Both the position numbers and the translations under genes were made by a program. Of a stretch of 64,000 nucleotides of DNA, positions 1 through 11,099 are shown one piece after another. Position 1 is the first letter of the stretch. Each line of letters begins with the position of its first letter. This DNA is from Tethya wilhelma (taxonomy: Eukaryota > Porifera > Demospongiae > Tethyida > Tethyidae): the NCBI GenBank assembly GCA_964030475.1, contig CAXIPT010000008.1, positions 1,855,681 through 1,919,680 of the forward strand, read 5' to 3'. The notes under the pieces are model-generated. The model saw only the letters and a program-made list of their open reading frames with translations. It did not search any database and was not told the DNA's origin.

Positions 1-1145
1 GCCTACAAAACATTTTCTAGCACAAAAGAAAGACTTGTTAAATTTCACATTTGAACACAAGGAACATTCTCTACATGTAAACAACATTATTTGTTCAAAA
101 CAAAGTTTTCTGTTGGTAGAGAAAAAGAACTTAGTTTTCTGTGGACTTAGAAAATTTTCTAAGACCAAAAAGTACACTTTTGACAAAAAACGTTTATTTT
201 ACCTAGAAAATATTTTCTAGCACAAAATTAACACTTTTGTGAAATTTCACTTTCTTAACACAAGGAACATTCTCTACAGGTAAACAACATTGTTTGTGAA
301 AAACAAAGTTTTCTGTTGGTAAATTAGTTTTTTTGAGTGACTATGGACTTAGAAAATTTTCTAAGACCAAAAATTACACTTTTCACAAAAAACGTTTATT
401 TTTCCTAGAAAGCATTTTCTAGCACAAAAGAAAAAACTTTTGTCAAATTTCACTTTTAACACATGGAACATTCTCTACAGGTAAAGAACAATGTTTGTGA
501 AAAACAAAGTTTTCTGAATAAAAGCTTAAGTTTTTTTGAGAGACTATGGACTTAGAAAATTTTCTAAGACCAAAAAGTACACTTTAGACAAAAACGTTTA
601 TTTTACCTACGAAACATTATCTAGCACAAAATAAACTTAACACTTTTGTGAAATTTCACTTTAAGGAACATTCTCTACAGGTAAAGAACATTGTGAAAAA
701 TAAAGTTATCTGTCTGTAGAGAAAAAGAACTTAGTTTTTTCGAGTGAATATAGACTTAGAGAAAATTTTCTAAGACCAGAAAGTACACTTTAGACAAAAA
801 AACGTTTATTTTACCTACAAAACATTATCTAGCACAAAATAAACTAACACTTTTGTGAAATTTCACCTTTTCAACACAAGGAACATTCTCTACAGGTAAA
901 GAACATTGTGAAAAATAAAGTTATCTGTCTGTAGAGAAAAAGAACTTGGTTATTTTGAGCGACTATAGACTTAGAAAATTTTCTAAGACCAAAAAAGTAC
1001 ACTTTTGACAAAAAACTTTTATTTTACCTAGAAAATATTTTTTAGCACAAAGATACACATTTGTGAAATTTCACTTTTTTAACACAAGGAACATTCTCTA
1101 CAGGTAAAGAACATTGTTTGTGAAAAATAAAATTATCTTTTGGTA
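1..1145. repeat. Tandem satellite, about 200-213 bp unit, about 5.5 copies
   Basis: Unit starts (cctaSRaaa followed by attWtctagcac) are visible at 2, 202, 404, 606, 814 and 1027, giving periods of 200, 202, 202, 208 and 213. The last unit fades out near 1145. Each unit carries two perfect or near-perfect 18-bp palindromes, for example ctagaaaatattttctag at 203-220 and cttagaaaattttctaag at 146-163, plus a constant segment ggaacattctctacaggtaa. No reading frame is conserved between units. The array lies at the 3' side of the Tnp2-type transposase at 1617-4430, so it could be a subterminal repeat block of that element. It could equally be an independent satellite cut by the window edge. Confidence 0.9.
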
Positions 1146-1616
1146 TAGAAAAAGGAAGACCAGAAGAGCTGTAACTAGAACAGTCAAGTAAGCAAGATCT
1201 GTGTACAGGATTAGGCCTATATGTTGTTGGGGAATGGCTTAAGCTCTGGCATGCATGTGACATACATATATAATTTGTGTATCACTACAAAAAAACCTAA
1301 ATTTCCTATCAAATATCTTACTAAAAACTTGAATGGAAACCTAAATTTTAAGAATCCTTAATTGTTTCCAATAAGAAAACTGTGAATTTCACTTGTGTTT
1401 CATGTGTTTAGGGGAAACTTAACATTTCCAATGTATTTATTTGGATTTCAAATTACAGGAATTATAGTTTCTTGTTCATGTGAAACTTACAATGAAATTT
1501 CAAATTTCATATTATGTTTTCACAACAAAGACACACAAGGTATCACTATATCTGAAACTAAACAGAAAATTCTAAATTTACTCACAAAGAAACATAAGAA
1601 TCCACAAATAAATTAA
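1146..1616. other. AT-rich spacer, no feature recognised
   Basis: This stretch lies between the satellite and the transposase. It is AT-rich and I see no conserved protein motif, RNA or repeat copy in it. It may be the 3' untranslated or terminal region of the minus-strand transposon. Confidence 0.5.
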
Positions 1617-3599
1617 TCATAAATTGAAACAGGGAACTGTAACTAAAACCTTTTCCTCTGTATCAGGTAAAACATATTCAGCATTTAAAACAATACAAGA
1701 TATATTTTCTACAGGTAATAGAAAATTGTTATAATCAGTTTCAAAAACAGAATGACACCATACTTGTAATGGAGCCCCGAATCGTCGTCTTTGAGGGTGA
1801 CAGCAATACCAGTCAACAACAGCAAATATGTGGGACACAAATGGAGTTTCAGTATTGGTTTCTAGTTGATCATTTAGTGAAAATGAATGAACGGCAAAAT
1901 GCTGTATCTTGGCAATACGTAAGTTAGAATTAATAAATGTTGTCTCAGGATAAGAGTCATGAGATGTAGTAGCAAACTCAAACACAGGCTTTGCCAAAAC
2001 AAGATCATCACAATGAATATGCTGAACACCAATTTGAATATAGAGCATTTTCTTGTACACATTACTAGGTACTTGTCGACATTCAGAAGAAGCAAAAAGA
2101 GATGGGTATACAGAACAATAAGTATTCACAAGAATTGACAACTGGGTCTGAGAAAAAACACCAACTGTGTATTTAGGACAAGGAATGTAACAAAAATTAG
2201 AAGTAGTATGTTCATTACGAAGGTGATAGTGGGTATGTAGGTGTTTGGAAGATGTAAAAGAAAAAGCATGTTGCCTAACTATATCTGAGAGAATCTTTGT
2301 TTCATTGTTACAGTCAGGACAATTGGAGAGAAGCTTATAGTGTGTGTTGTCATCAATAAACTTCTGCATAAGTTGAAGTTCTATGGAACGATTATTATTT
2401 GGCTGATCTCCAAGAATCCCATTGAAGCGTTCGAATGGGAACAGCCAAAATGATGAAAAGGGCACAAAATCTCTGATACATGAAGCGAGATGGCAATGGA
2501 TATGCATATTAGGTCTCACAGCAGCATCACCATATATAGCCTGAAAGCTGCGACAAAATTTTAACAATAATGCATCAGCTAAGGAAATATCTGAGTGATT
2601 TAGCTTAGATTGACAGAGAAGCCTTGATGCAAGAACAAAGGATTGCCAACATTTATATTGATCATCAGGTAGGAGGTCCTTTAAGCAATACAGGGAGTAA
2701 AAGTTTACCCATAACATCCATTGTTCAGCAGTAAAAGCATTTTTAAGATCTATACAATTAGGAAGGCGATGGAATGACATATGAGAAGGAACATGCAACT
2801 TAGATATGCGACTATTAATAATGGAAACATCTTTTTTGTTAAGAATGCCATGATCAATCCAGATGTCATAAAATATGTCCTTTACTGTGCCCATATACAA
2901 GTTATGCATAGGGTGTATAGCGAGCATCCTAATGGGGTCAAAGTATGGCAGTTGAAGTAAGCATGAGTACCTACATCCTAATTCACTCTCCTTTTGGCAC
3001 CGAGCTGTTTTCGTGCGACATTCTAATATCTTTTTAATATCATCTCTATGTCTTGCATTAGTGCGGTAGGTCCAGGAGCTGCGATCAAAGCCAGAATAAT
3101 CGTTGTTTCTGAAAGTTCCTGTAAAAAAGGATTTGTAACAGCGTGAACATCCATAATTAGCTCCTACAGACAAGAAACCACAGACTTGACGGGCTGCTGG
3201 AAGGTCACAGCTAACACATACCAATGCACATCTTATTAGCTGACACGAATTATCTGGTAAATTAAATGACACTCCTTCCCATAAAGACAAAAGTTCACAT
3301 ATCAACGGTTTCAAATATGAGTTTACATTCAGATGTGGTTTTTTAGGCCCTGGTCTTAACCCAATAAGAATGATATTTTCCCTCTTGTATCTAATTTCAC
3401 GAGGTAAATTCAGGAGGGCAAGAAATATGACACCCACAGAGTATGAACGATGTTTGTATGGTTGGAACCAATCAATATTCAGAATTAGACCAATAGATAA
3501 TGGTAAAGTGAAAAATAGACTACCATCATCTGTTAAACTTTTCCATACTGAACCATCAAAAACGTCACTCAAAATTGAGGGGTCAGCTGATACACATTT
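1617..3599 (-). pseudogene. Tnp2/CACTA-type transposase, catalytic part (Transposase_21-like)
   Basis: About 650 codons resemble the Tnp2 transposases of CACTA/EnSpm DNA transposons, which cut and paste their element. Visible hallmarks in order: SIGLILNIDWFQPYKH (first acidic region), LRPGPKKPHLNVNSYLKPL, DLPAARQVCGFLS followed by a CSRCYKSF cysteine pair, LAIHPMHNLYMGTVKD, and FERFNGILG with NNNRSIELQLMQKF. In relatives the MHN motif is usually preceded by Asp (VDPMHN); here it is His, so a catalytic residue may be lost. The frame joins the upstream segment only through a frameshift in the run of four T at 3597-3600 (+ strand). No upstream ATG exists in this frame; a TGA lies at 3602-3600. 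I infer a recently broken copy or a homopolymer sequencing error. Confidence 0.8.
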
Positions 3600-4269
3600 T
3601 CACGCCATTTTTCACACAACTTCCAAAATTCCGGTTGTTTAAAATACCACTGTACTGCATTTATCAGGCTGATATAGGGATACACCTTGAATGGGTAGTA
3701 TGTTTTCTTGCCAGAGCATGTCATTACTGTTTTCAACAAGGGTGCCTTTGACTTGCAATTTGTACATGAATTGACAAGTGTTCTTGTTCCACATTTCCTC
3801 AAACACTCACAATGTTCATATAATGCATGACAATGAGAACAAACTACTTTTCGATAAATTATTGGCATGGCAAGAAACTGCTTCAGGTATTCACGTCTTA
3901 AGTATATGCTGGATGGAAATCTTTTTGCGATAGCAGAAATCTTGGACGAAAATGCTCCCATAAATGTAAATATCACACTCAGAAATTTCAATAACCACTG
4001 AATTGCAGCCAATGGAATTCTATGGAGAGTTTGAAATACACAAGTGAAAAGAACAACCCACCACAAGAGTGCGAACTGTTCATGATCCAATTCAGGCTCA
4101 TCTTGGGTGTTACCACACAGGTCGTCAGGCTCATCCATGTCATTCTGATCTCCTTTATCTTTCTGACGTCCATCCATATCTTGCTCACATACATCCATTT
4201 CTATTTCAGTAGGAAAATCTTCATTAAGTTCAGTATCACTTTCTGCCCAGAACTCCAACAAATCTTGAT
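3569..4269 (-). pseudogene. Tnp2/CACTA-type transposase, N-terminal part
   Basis: About 230 codons sit directly upstream of the catalytic part and overlap it in another frame. The start is strongly acidic (EDFPTEIEMDVCEQDMD). A hydrophobic stretch follows, then a zinc-ribbon-like cysteine block: VCSHCHALYEHC, CLRKCGTRT, SCTNCKS. Next comes SGKKTYYPFKVYPYISL and a Trp-rich WKLCEKWRE tail that in Tnp2 proteins leads straight into DVFDGSVWK. A plausible splice acceptor (ctgtag) at 4270-4272 joins it to a preceding exon at 4337-4430 across a 67-base GT-AG intron. The frame ends at a TGA at 3571-3569 because of the T-run indel described for the downstream segment. Confidence 0.72.
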
Positions 4270-4336
4270 CTACAGTAAAAAATGTATGTCAAATTTACAT
4301 AGACTACCATAACAAAACAACTGAAACGTGGCATAC

Positions 4337-4430
4337 CTTGATCATCATTATCACTAAAACTATCCATTTCACTTTCAGACACTCTCCAAGGTTCGTGATA
4401 AGCCGCTGAATCAGAATCTAGCGCTTTNAG
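4337..4430 (-). CDS. Probable upstream exon of the Tnp2-type transposase
   Basis: On the minus strand this reads LDSDSAAYHEPWRV then SESEMDSFSDNDDQ, an acidic Ser/Asp-rich segment like the acidic start of the next exon. It ends at a good donor (CAAG followed by GTATGC). Its 5' end runs into an N at 4428, probably an assembly gap, so the true start codon cannot be seen. Confidence 0.5.
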
Positions 4431-5898
4431 GATATCATTGTGATTTTGGTAAATTAGTTGATCTTTAGTTTACACCAATATGCATGCACACATTTTCACT
4501 ATGCAATCATTTTCTTCAAAAGTTTTGTTTTCTTTCAATGAACTTCATGCACTTCTGTATAGTGTCACATTGTTTACATGACTGTCATGATGCACATGTA
4601 CATCATTCCTCATTCAGGACATGTGAAAACTTTTTCATAAACAAACTTAAATTACTTACTACCTTAATAATAATTATAATGACATTGTATTGTTGTTTTG
4701 TACATCATGCTTGTATGCATGCATACATGATATAATTATAGTCTTTTGTTCAAACTTTTTTCGTCTATATCACACTTCTAAATAGCTTCTTTGTTAGCTA
4801 TACCTGTTATGATTATAAATCGTATCTGCCCAAAAATTCATTCTTTATAATTTTTATTATCTGATTATGATCATTCAGAAATTAAGTCATTGTGATTTAA
4901 TCATTCTTATCCACTGTTATCACTCTTAGCACAATCACGTTTATCAGCATGTAATAATGCCATGGATAAAATAACACAATTCATGGAACATTTAATTTTA
5001 AAAAGAAAATAATAATTCTCAATTTGACAAAAAAAATTATCATCATTATACATTATCCAGTTTACATGATAATATTTTACTCATGATGAGGATTCAGACT
5101 CCTGGTTTGTATCAATGTAATTAATGTGTCAAGAATGCCCCATAGATAGCTATCTTGGAGTGGATTGACAGCTTCATTGAGATTTTGCCATAACAATCAG
5201 ATTCTTTGCCAATTTCAATCAGGTCATTTAGTGATTCGGAGATTGTGAAAACAATTCTTCAGCAAGGCTTCACAAGGCAGTGCAACCGAGACAACATTGT
5301 CAATTAGTCTGTGGTCTAGATCATCTTCTCCTTCATCAGTTTTGAGATCATCTCTATCTCCCACTCCTCTGGCACATACTAATGCAAGCCTCGAACCAGG
5401 CTCTCTCCCGCTAATTTTTTTCCGCACGCGAATTATTATCCATGTGCAATGGGAGGGAGAGAGCCTGGAAGATTTTGATCATGTGCACGTCGTGGTTGGA
5501 CAATCGCCATGTGGCAAGTAGTTAGCTAGATATCTACTAGATCAAGCTAGTCGAAAATGCTTGGAATGAATACAAATATCTAGGATGGCAAGACATCATC
5601 AAAGGAAGGTCTGGATAATGAAAGGACCCCTCAGTTATTCGTTCAGTCTTAGACAATTCCGTTTTGTCTAGGCAAGAACCTGATCAGCCGGCTGCCAACA
5701 CAGCTGGTTGTGTTTGAGGTAAGTCAGTTTGTTGTTGCACTAAAAAATGGGTGATTGATGGGTGGCTGGCAGGCAGCTCAGTTGTTCTGTGAGTACCTGA
5801 ATGGGGAGCTAACAGTTAGTAACTAATCATTAGCTTGAACTTGGTCACGAGATGTAGTGCTATTGGCGCCAGTTTTCAAAAGTTTGAGTTGAAAAATA
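4431..5898. other. Non-coding spacer, possible 5' exon of the helicase near its end
   Basis: This AT-rich stretch has no recognisable domain. A perfect consensus splice donor (gag followed by gtaagtc) at about 5718-5724 could end a 5' untranslated exon of the downstream helicase-like gene. A short minus-strand frame at 5224-5427 reads acidic sequence (DDLKTDEGEDDLDH) but matches nothing I know. Confidence 0.4.
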
Positions 5899-7220
5899 AT
5901 GTCCAGTTTGTTCTCTCCGTTTTGTGCTGATCCAAGATGTCCAATATCCAGAGGTGTCACAGTTATACCTGGACCTGTGACTCAGTGTCAAAGTGTTGAG
6001 AGACTAACCAGCACTCTAACTCACACTTTTGGGCATACTCAATTCCGACCAGGACAACTGGATGCTGCAGTTGCAGTGCTTCACGGTCATGATGTTTTTG
6101 TTCGTATGTGTACTGGTGCTGGTAAAAGTTTATGCATGTTTTTGCCACCTCTTGCTGTTTCTGACACATCTATGGGAGTGATAATTAGTCCTTTGAATTG
6201 TCTCATGGACGAACAGGTATATTATTATATGCCTCTACCTTTGCTGTACATAAAGCATTCAGTGATATTGATAGAAGTTAAGTGTAAGTACATTCATGTA
6301 TGTGTAATAAGGTTATAAAGCTAGCGAAGATTTGGGTACGTGCTATCCGAGCAACACCCAAAGATGTTAATTTGGATGTAGTCGAAAGTGGGACCTATAG
6401 ATTTGGTAGATCCTCTATTGTTAGTTTATATTTGTTCTGTAATGGTGTTCAGTGTTTATGTCTCCTCTTTGGCTGGGCTCATTTCCAATCCAGGCTTATG
6501 CTTGTAGCAGATGATGAGGCACATTGTATAACAGAGTGGTAAGTGTTTATCAAGATGTACATGCACACATGCATGCATGGGTTACGCTGCCTATGTACAT
6601 TTGTTATAGGGGAACTGATTTTCAGAGAGCATTTGGGAGAATTGGTGGTGTCCGTGCATTAACTACGTCCCCATTCATGAGCCTTACTGCTTCAGCTCCA
6701 CTTTCAGTAGAGGCTGATATCATGTCATCTCTTGCCCTTACAAACCCCGTGCATATTCGTTTGCCACTTAACAGAGCTAATATTTATTTATCGAAGTCGT
6801 CCATGGAAGTTAGTGCATTTTGTATGATTAGCTATAGCATAATTTACTATTATCTACTTATAGTCTAACAGAGAGATCTGCTCAGCTAAGAAGCTGTAGT
6901 AATCCAGAAGAATTCCCTAAAACTTATTTTTTGTAGAAAAAGGAAACAATTTACCATCATCTCAAACAAAGTTATTATCATTAGTTACAATGTATCATGC
7001 AAGTATCAGTAATGAAACAAAAGAAGCTGTGTATTAGGGGTTTGTTACAGGAAATCTGCATGGTCTGGTGTCTACCATTGCATTTGAGATGGCAATAATT
7101 AATACTTTCCCTCAACTGTATAGCTTTGATTTTTTGTTTCAATTTTAGGGTGTTGATATCCCAGATATCAAGGTGGTGATAATGTATGGGTTATCTTCTA
7201 GCCTATTACAATATTACCAA
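5899..7220 (+). pseudogene. RecQ-like ATP-dependent DNA helicase, multi-exon, disrupted
   Basis: The helicase motifs occur in correct order over several exons. Exon 1 (5899-6216) has motif 0 FGHTQFRPGQLDAAVAVL, Walker A MCTGAGKSLC and motif Ia IISPLNCLMDEQ, then a donor (cag, gtatat). Exon 2 (6312-6538) carries DVVESGTYRF and the Walker B DEAHC box. Exon 3 (6610-6808) has WGTDFQ, motif III SLTASAP and LNRANIYL. A fourth block near 6985-7089 reads SLVTMYHASISNETKEA, then TAG, then LVSTIAFEM. Exon 5 (7149-7220) has GVDIPDIKVVIMYGL and QYYQ. RecQ enzymes unwind DNA 3' to 5'. The in-frame TAG, the GEM in place of the usual GMG, the missing link region and the element A insertion right after exon 5 mark it as a pseudogene. 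It could be a host copy or transposon cargo. Confidence 0.8.
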
Positions 7221-7245
7221 GTAAACCTTGTGATTCAAATTATGA

Positions 7246-7500
7246 CGATGTTCCCAGTACGGTAGTACTGGGTACATAGGAATGGCACGGATGGTCCATT
7301 AGCGCAATACAAATATTCACGCGAATAACTCTGCAAAAACTGAGCGCTTACCACTAAAAGGCTTCTCAAGCTACTATTTAGCNGACGACCCTTTTCCAGT
7401 TAGACAAGTGTGCGTTATTTGGAATCCGAATATTCGCTGCCCTGCCTGTTTTACCTGAAGATTTCTGGTTGTGCTGAAGTCTCAGTAACCATTTACCGGT
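7246..7500 (+). mobile_element. Element A copy (MITE-like), internally shortened
   Basis: It begins ttcccagtacggtagtactg, a palindromic end (cccagtac and gtactggg), continues cacggatggtccattagcgc and ends with the segment gtgcgttatttggaatccg to ggttgtgctgaag. Compared with the longer copies at 51655 and 56530/58090, about 300 internal bases are missing exactly where an N stands (7383). The short length may therefore be an assembly gap rather than a real deletion. It has no coding capacity and sits directly after the last helicase exon. Confidence 0.75.
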
Positions 7501-8123
7501 ACCTTTCAGTCTTCAATAATAGGAGGTGAATAGACTACTTTGCATACACATGACAAGGCTGAATGTGCAATATGAAAGGTTTATGATCATAAATATCTAG
7601 CAGAACAAACTAATTTCTTCAAACTTGCTAACAGGCTCTCACGGACAGATTATTACGTGTGATTGTCATACATTGCCTAGCAAGACTTTTGTACAGTTTT
7701 ATTTTGCTTACTAACTTCACGCTTGTGGTGAAATTTCTTTTTGCATCTTAGTCAAGTTAGTGCCAGAATTTCTAGGTTGATTAGTATAATTTTCAAGTTC
7801 TCTGGATCATCCATGCTGTAGCTCAGACATATAAGTGCCAGCTAAGTATGCTGATCTTCTAACTTTTCACGACAAATACTGAAAATACACTACCACATAA
7901 TGCGCATAGTACAAAGCCTTGCTGATCTATCCGTCTGATGCTGACTTAGCAGAACCAAGAATTTGGACGTAGCATACCTGACTCTCTTTCTCTTTGGAGA
8001 ATGGGTGGAGTCTGGGGGCGAGACTATGTACATGTACGCATGAGAGGTTAAAAAAAGAAAATGAAGTAGTCATGACATTGTGTAATAATTAAGGCATGTC
8101 TTGTTTCTACAATGCTTATCTTT
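7501..8123. other. Spacer, nothing recognised
   Basis: This non-coding sequence lies between element A and element B. I see no conserved protein motif or structured RNA. Confidence 0.5.
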
Positions 8124-8390
8124 ACAAGTACAAAAAACATTAGAAGTGTAATGCAAACAGGATCCCCAGAATGGGCAAATCATAAAAAAGTGAGAAAACA
8201 AGAAAGGAATGGTTGTAAGAGTGAGTGAGAAGTTCATTTCACTGTGTCACCTACGTTCATATCCCTAGCTCAATGAGATTGTAGACACAGGAGGGAATTC
8301 ACTCAATCTCTCACAATCATTCCTATCTTATTTGCTTACTTTTGTATGATTTGGCCATTCCCATGTTTGCATTATGTTTTTTGTACTTGT
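8124..8390. mobile_element. Element B copy (foldback MITE)
   Basis: The left arm starts acaagtacaaaaaacattag and the right arm ends with the inverse ttttttgtacttgt. The arms pair through gggcaaatcataaaaaagtg and its complement. They are imperfect here, so this looks like an older copy than the one at 50477-50734. Transcripts would fold into a long hairpin. Confidence 0.8.
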
Positions 8391-9328
8391 TTGTTCTTTT
8401 TTTTGAACAATGTCCTCATGTAGCAATTGTGTCAGCTATGGTGTTGTCTAAGGCAATATTATTATACGTTTAGTAGAAGTGAAATTTAGTCTCTAGCAAT
8501 GAGCTGAGTACTTGCCAAGAACCCATGAACCACCCAGGCTACAGACACTTGAACAGTTGCAACAATCAGTGATTCAAGCTGAGCCTCTAATTCACCTTAC
8601 TGACAGCTATGAACAGAGTTAATACTGGAAAATACCTGAAGAAAGAAGCAAAGAGCTGAACACAAAGAACAGGAGAACAGGATAGAACTTGGTGACTTGC
8701 AACTTGTCTGGCAATATATTCCAAATAACGCACATGGAAAGGGTCGTTAGGCTAGATAGTAATGATTAATGCATGAGTTTACAAACAATTGCAGAAATCA
8801 GGATGCCTCAATTTTAAAGTATAGGTTTACCCGATGGTGTTTTAACTATTCTTGGTGACTTGAAGACCAAACTTAGTAGCCATAGTATTTTTATCGTATT
8901 AAATTGCAAATTTGTGGGCATGGCTACTGGCAAAAACACATACTTTTGTGAATGCAGAGCTGAATGTTTATTTTTAGAGGCAGTATATCTTAACCATAAA
9001 ATATTAGATCCGCCTGGTAACTGGGGTATGCATCATTAATTAATAAGAAATAATCAATATGTGTAATAATGCTAATTAGTAGACATTTAATAATTGTAAT
9101 TTTAATAATTGGACTGACCTTGTGTTAGACTTGTGCTGAAAAAGAAAGAGGTAAGAAAAGTTTAGGAAAGAGTCTCTGTCTTTATAATTGTTGGGCGATA
9201 GTCTAAAGCCTGGTTTGCTCATGGCGTCGTTGCCAGCGGCGCCACATTTGGAGGTCCTGCCGAGACCAGAACAGAGAGTCTCAGAGGCTGAACAGCTTGT
9301 TGGTATATTTGTGTGCGGAGTTCTACTA
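8391..9328. other. Spacer with an element A scrap at 8705-8745
   Basis: Only a fragment of the element A tail in reverse orientation (ccaaataacgcacatggaa, then gggtcgttagg) is recognisable. The rest has no motif I can name. The last ~150 bases (9180-9328) may be the 5' leader of the gag-bearing retroelement that follows. Confidence 0.45.
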
Positions 9329-10609
9329 TGCCAGCCAAGATGAAGGCACAGCTCCGTGAGGAGCTCAACAACGCTAGAAGGGAACTCGAAGATGCTAGAG
9401 CGGAGCTATTAGAGGCTAAGGAGAGCGCTCGTGCTGAAGCAGACGCACACTGATGCCGAGCTTTGAGCTGAGTTGGAGGACCTGAAGCAAGAGTTCAAGG
9501 AGTCTCAGTGCCACCTCAGAGAGTGTCTGATGGAGTCTCAAGCTGAAGTAGAAGAGCTGCAAGAAGCGTTGCGAGTGGCTGAAGACAAGCTACACGAGAA
9601 GCATACGAGAAGCCCTACAGGTGCATTGCGGTTGAGAAGCCCTGTCGGTGCGGCTACAAGGCGTGGTGAGGGAGTACTCCAGTAGTGTGGAGGTGAGTGA
9701 AGTCATTAATGCTAAAGAGGAAGCATTAGAGGCTATGGATAGGGCACAATGGGAAGTAGATAGAATGAAGTGGGAAATGGAGGGCAAATTCCTGGAGATT
9801 ATGGAAGCCTTCAAGGAAGATTTGCAAGCCAAGTGGCACCAAAAGTTGGGGGGGTCCAAGCCAAAGGCCTCTCCTGGTGTAAGTGAGAAAGAGCCTAAGG
9901 ATCCATTAGTTTCCACTAAGGGGGAAGGTGGCCTGGGCTTAGGAGGTGGGTCGGTGGACCCCGGGAGAGCATGGTCGCTATCTGAAATTACCTGCTTTAC
10001 CGGTGAAGATCGGGATGATGTCGATGCCTTTATACGTTGGGTGGTGAAACTAGAGAAGCACGCGGAACTGCAGAACTGGAAGGAGCAAGAGAAACTACTA
10101 CAGTTTGAGCTTCATCTCATAGGTCGGGCAGAGAGAGTCTACGAGGTGCTACCCAGCAGCATGAAGGAAAGTTTAAGGGTGCTACGGATGCCTTACAGGA
10201 ACGCCTCAATCCTGTAGAAACAGAGGCACTAGTGTCAGCTCAGCTGATGCGACGTAAACAGCAAGGAGGGGAAAGTGTCGATGAGTTTGCTCAAGACCTA
10301 GAGAAGCTATTTGAGAGGAGCTATGGCTGCCGTAGAGGAATGGATGAACAGAGCAAGGAGATGCTAAAGAGGGATGTCTTTGTGCAGGGTCTACTCCTCA
10401 AGTGGCAGAAGAAGGTTCTCCCTTCTACGGCGACATTTAGTGATGCTTTGCACCAGGCTCGTGCTGCGGAACAGCAAGAGAAGCAGTTGAAGACTATGCA
10501 CCCCTCTGCCAAGGGGGTGTCTAGAACCAAGAGTGGTGGTGTTGATGCTAAACAGTCTTCCTCCGATGGAGAGAGCAAGAAGAAAGCGTCAGTGGATTCT
10601 GTTCTTTAG
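9329..10609 (+). pseudogene. Retrotransposon gag remnant (Ty3/Gypsy-like)
   Basis: It starts at an ATG with a long charged coiled coil (MPAKMKAQLREELNNARREL), interrupted by stops near 9450 and 9465. A second coiled coil and a gag core follow: WSLSEITCFTGEDRDDVDAF, a Leu-rich segment, a frame change near 10180, then LMRRKQQGGESVDEFAQDLE and DVFVQGLLLKWQ, typical of Retrotrans_gag domains (capsid-like assembly of retroelement particles). At least three frame breaks are needed to cover it. No protease, reverse transcriptase or long terminal repeat was found in the next 2 kb, so this is a truncated, dead copy. Superfamily assignment is by gag resemblance only. Confidence 0.75.
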
Positions 10610-11099
10610 CAACAGTGAGGATAGTGGACCCTGTTTGTTTCCAATTTCTACTTTTCTAGATACATAATCAGACAAAGTACTCTTAGGAACACCATTATAA
10701 TGCTGCTGCTACTGAGCATAAGGATACTTTAGTGCTCAGTTAAGTGTTCTAGAGTAGCATGTAAGAGCCGAGTCTTTTGCACAAATAACTCATGAATAGA
10801 AAATGCAAATTGGACAGGACTTGGATGAATCTGCTCAGCTCTACAGCCCAAATAACATACATAAAAAGTGCTTTGCTGCTCTTCTTGGAACTTACTTGGA
10901 GAAACAAAATTCACTGTACAAGACAATGTGGCACATTCAGCATTGTTTCTAATTACTCTTACCTTTGTATCTTATGACACGTAGAGCTCATGTTCACTCT
11001 GTTTATCACGCTGCAAATTCTTTGCATGCAACACATGAACGGTCAACTGGATGGACTTCTCAGCTATAGTTAAGCATCTGTCCACTTTTTCTTGCTACA
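10610..11099. other. Spacer, nothing recognised
   Basis: This lies between the gag remnant and the GDQ-TY family remnant. Short frames occur on both strands but none shows a motif. Confidence 0.4.

Noticed and set aside
7080..7150. GC-AG intron in the RecQ-like gene
   Set aside because: The gag atg gcaata junction could be a GC donor, but with a stop codon and a Gly-to-Glu change next to it a mutated GT donor is more likely; left unresolved.
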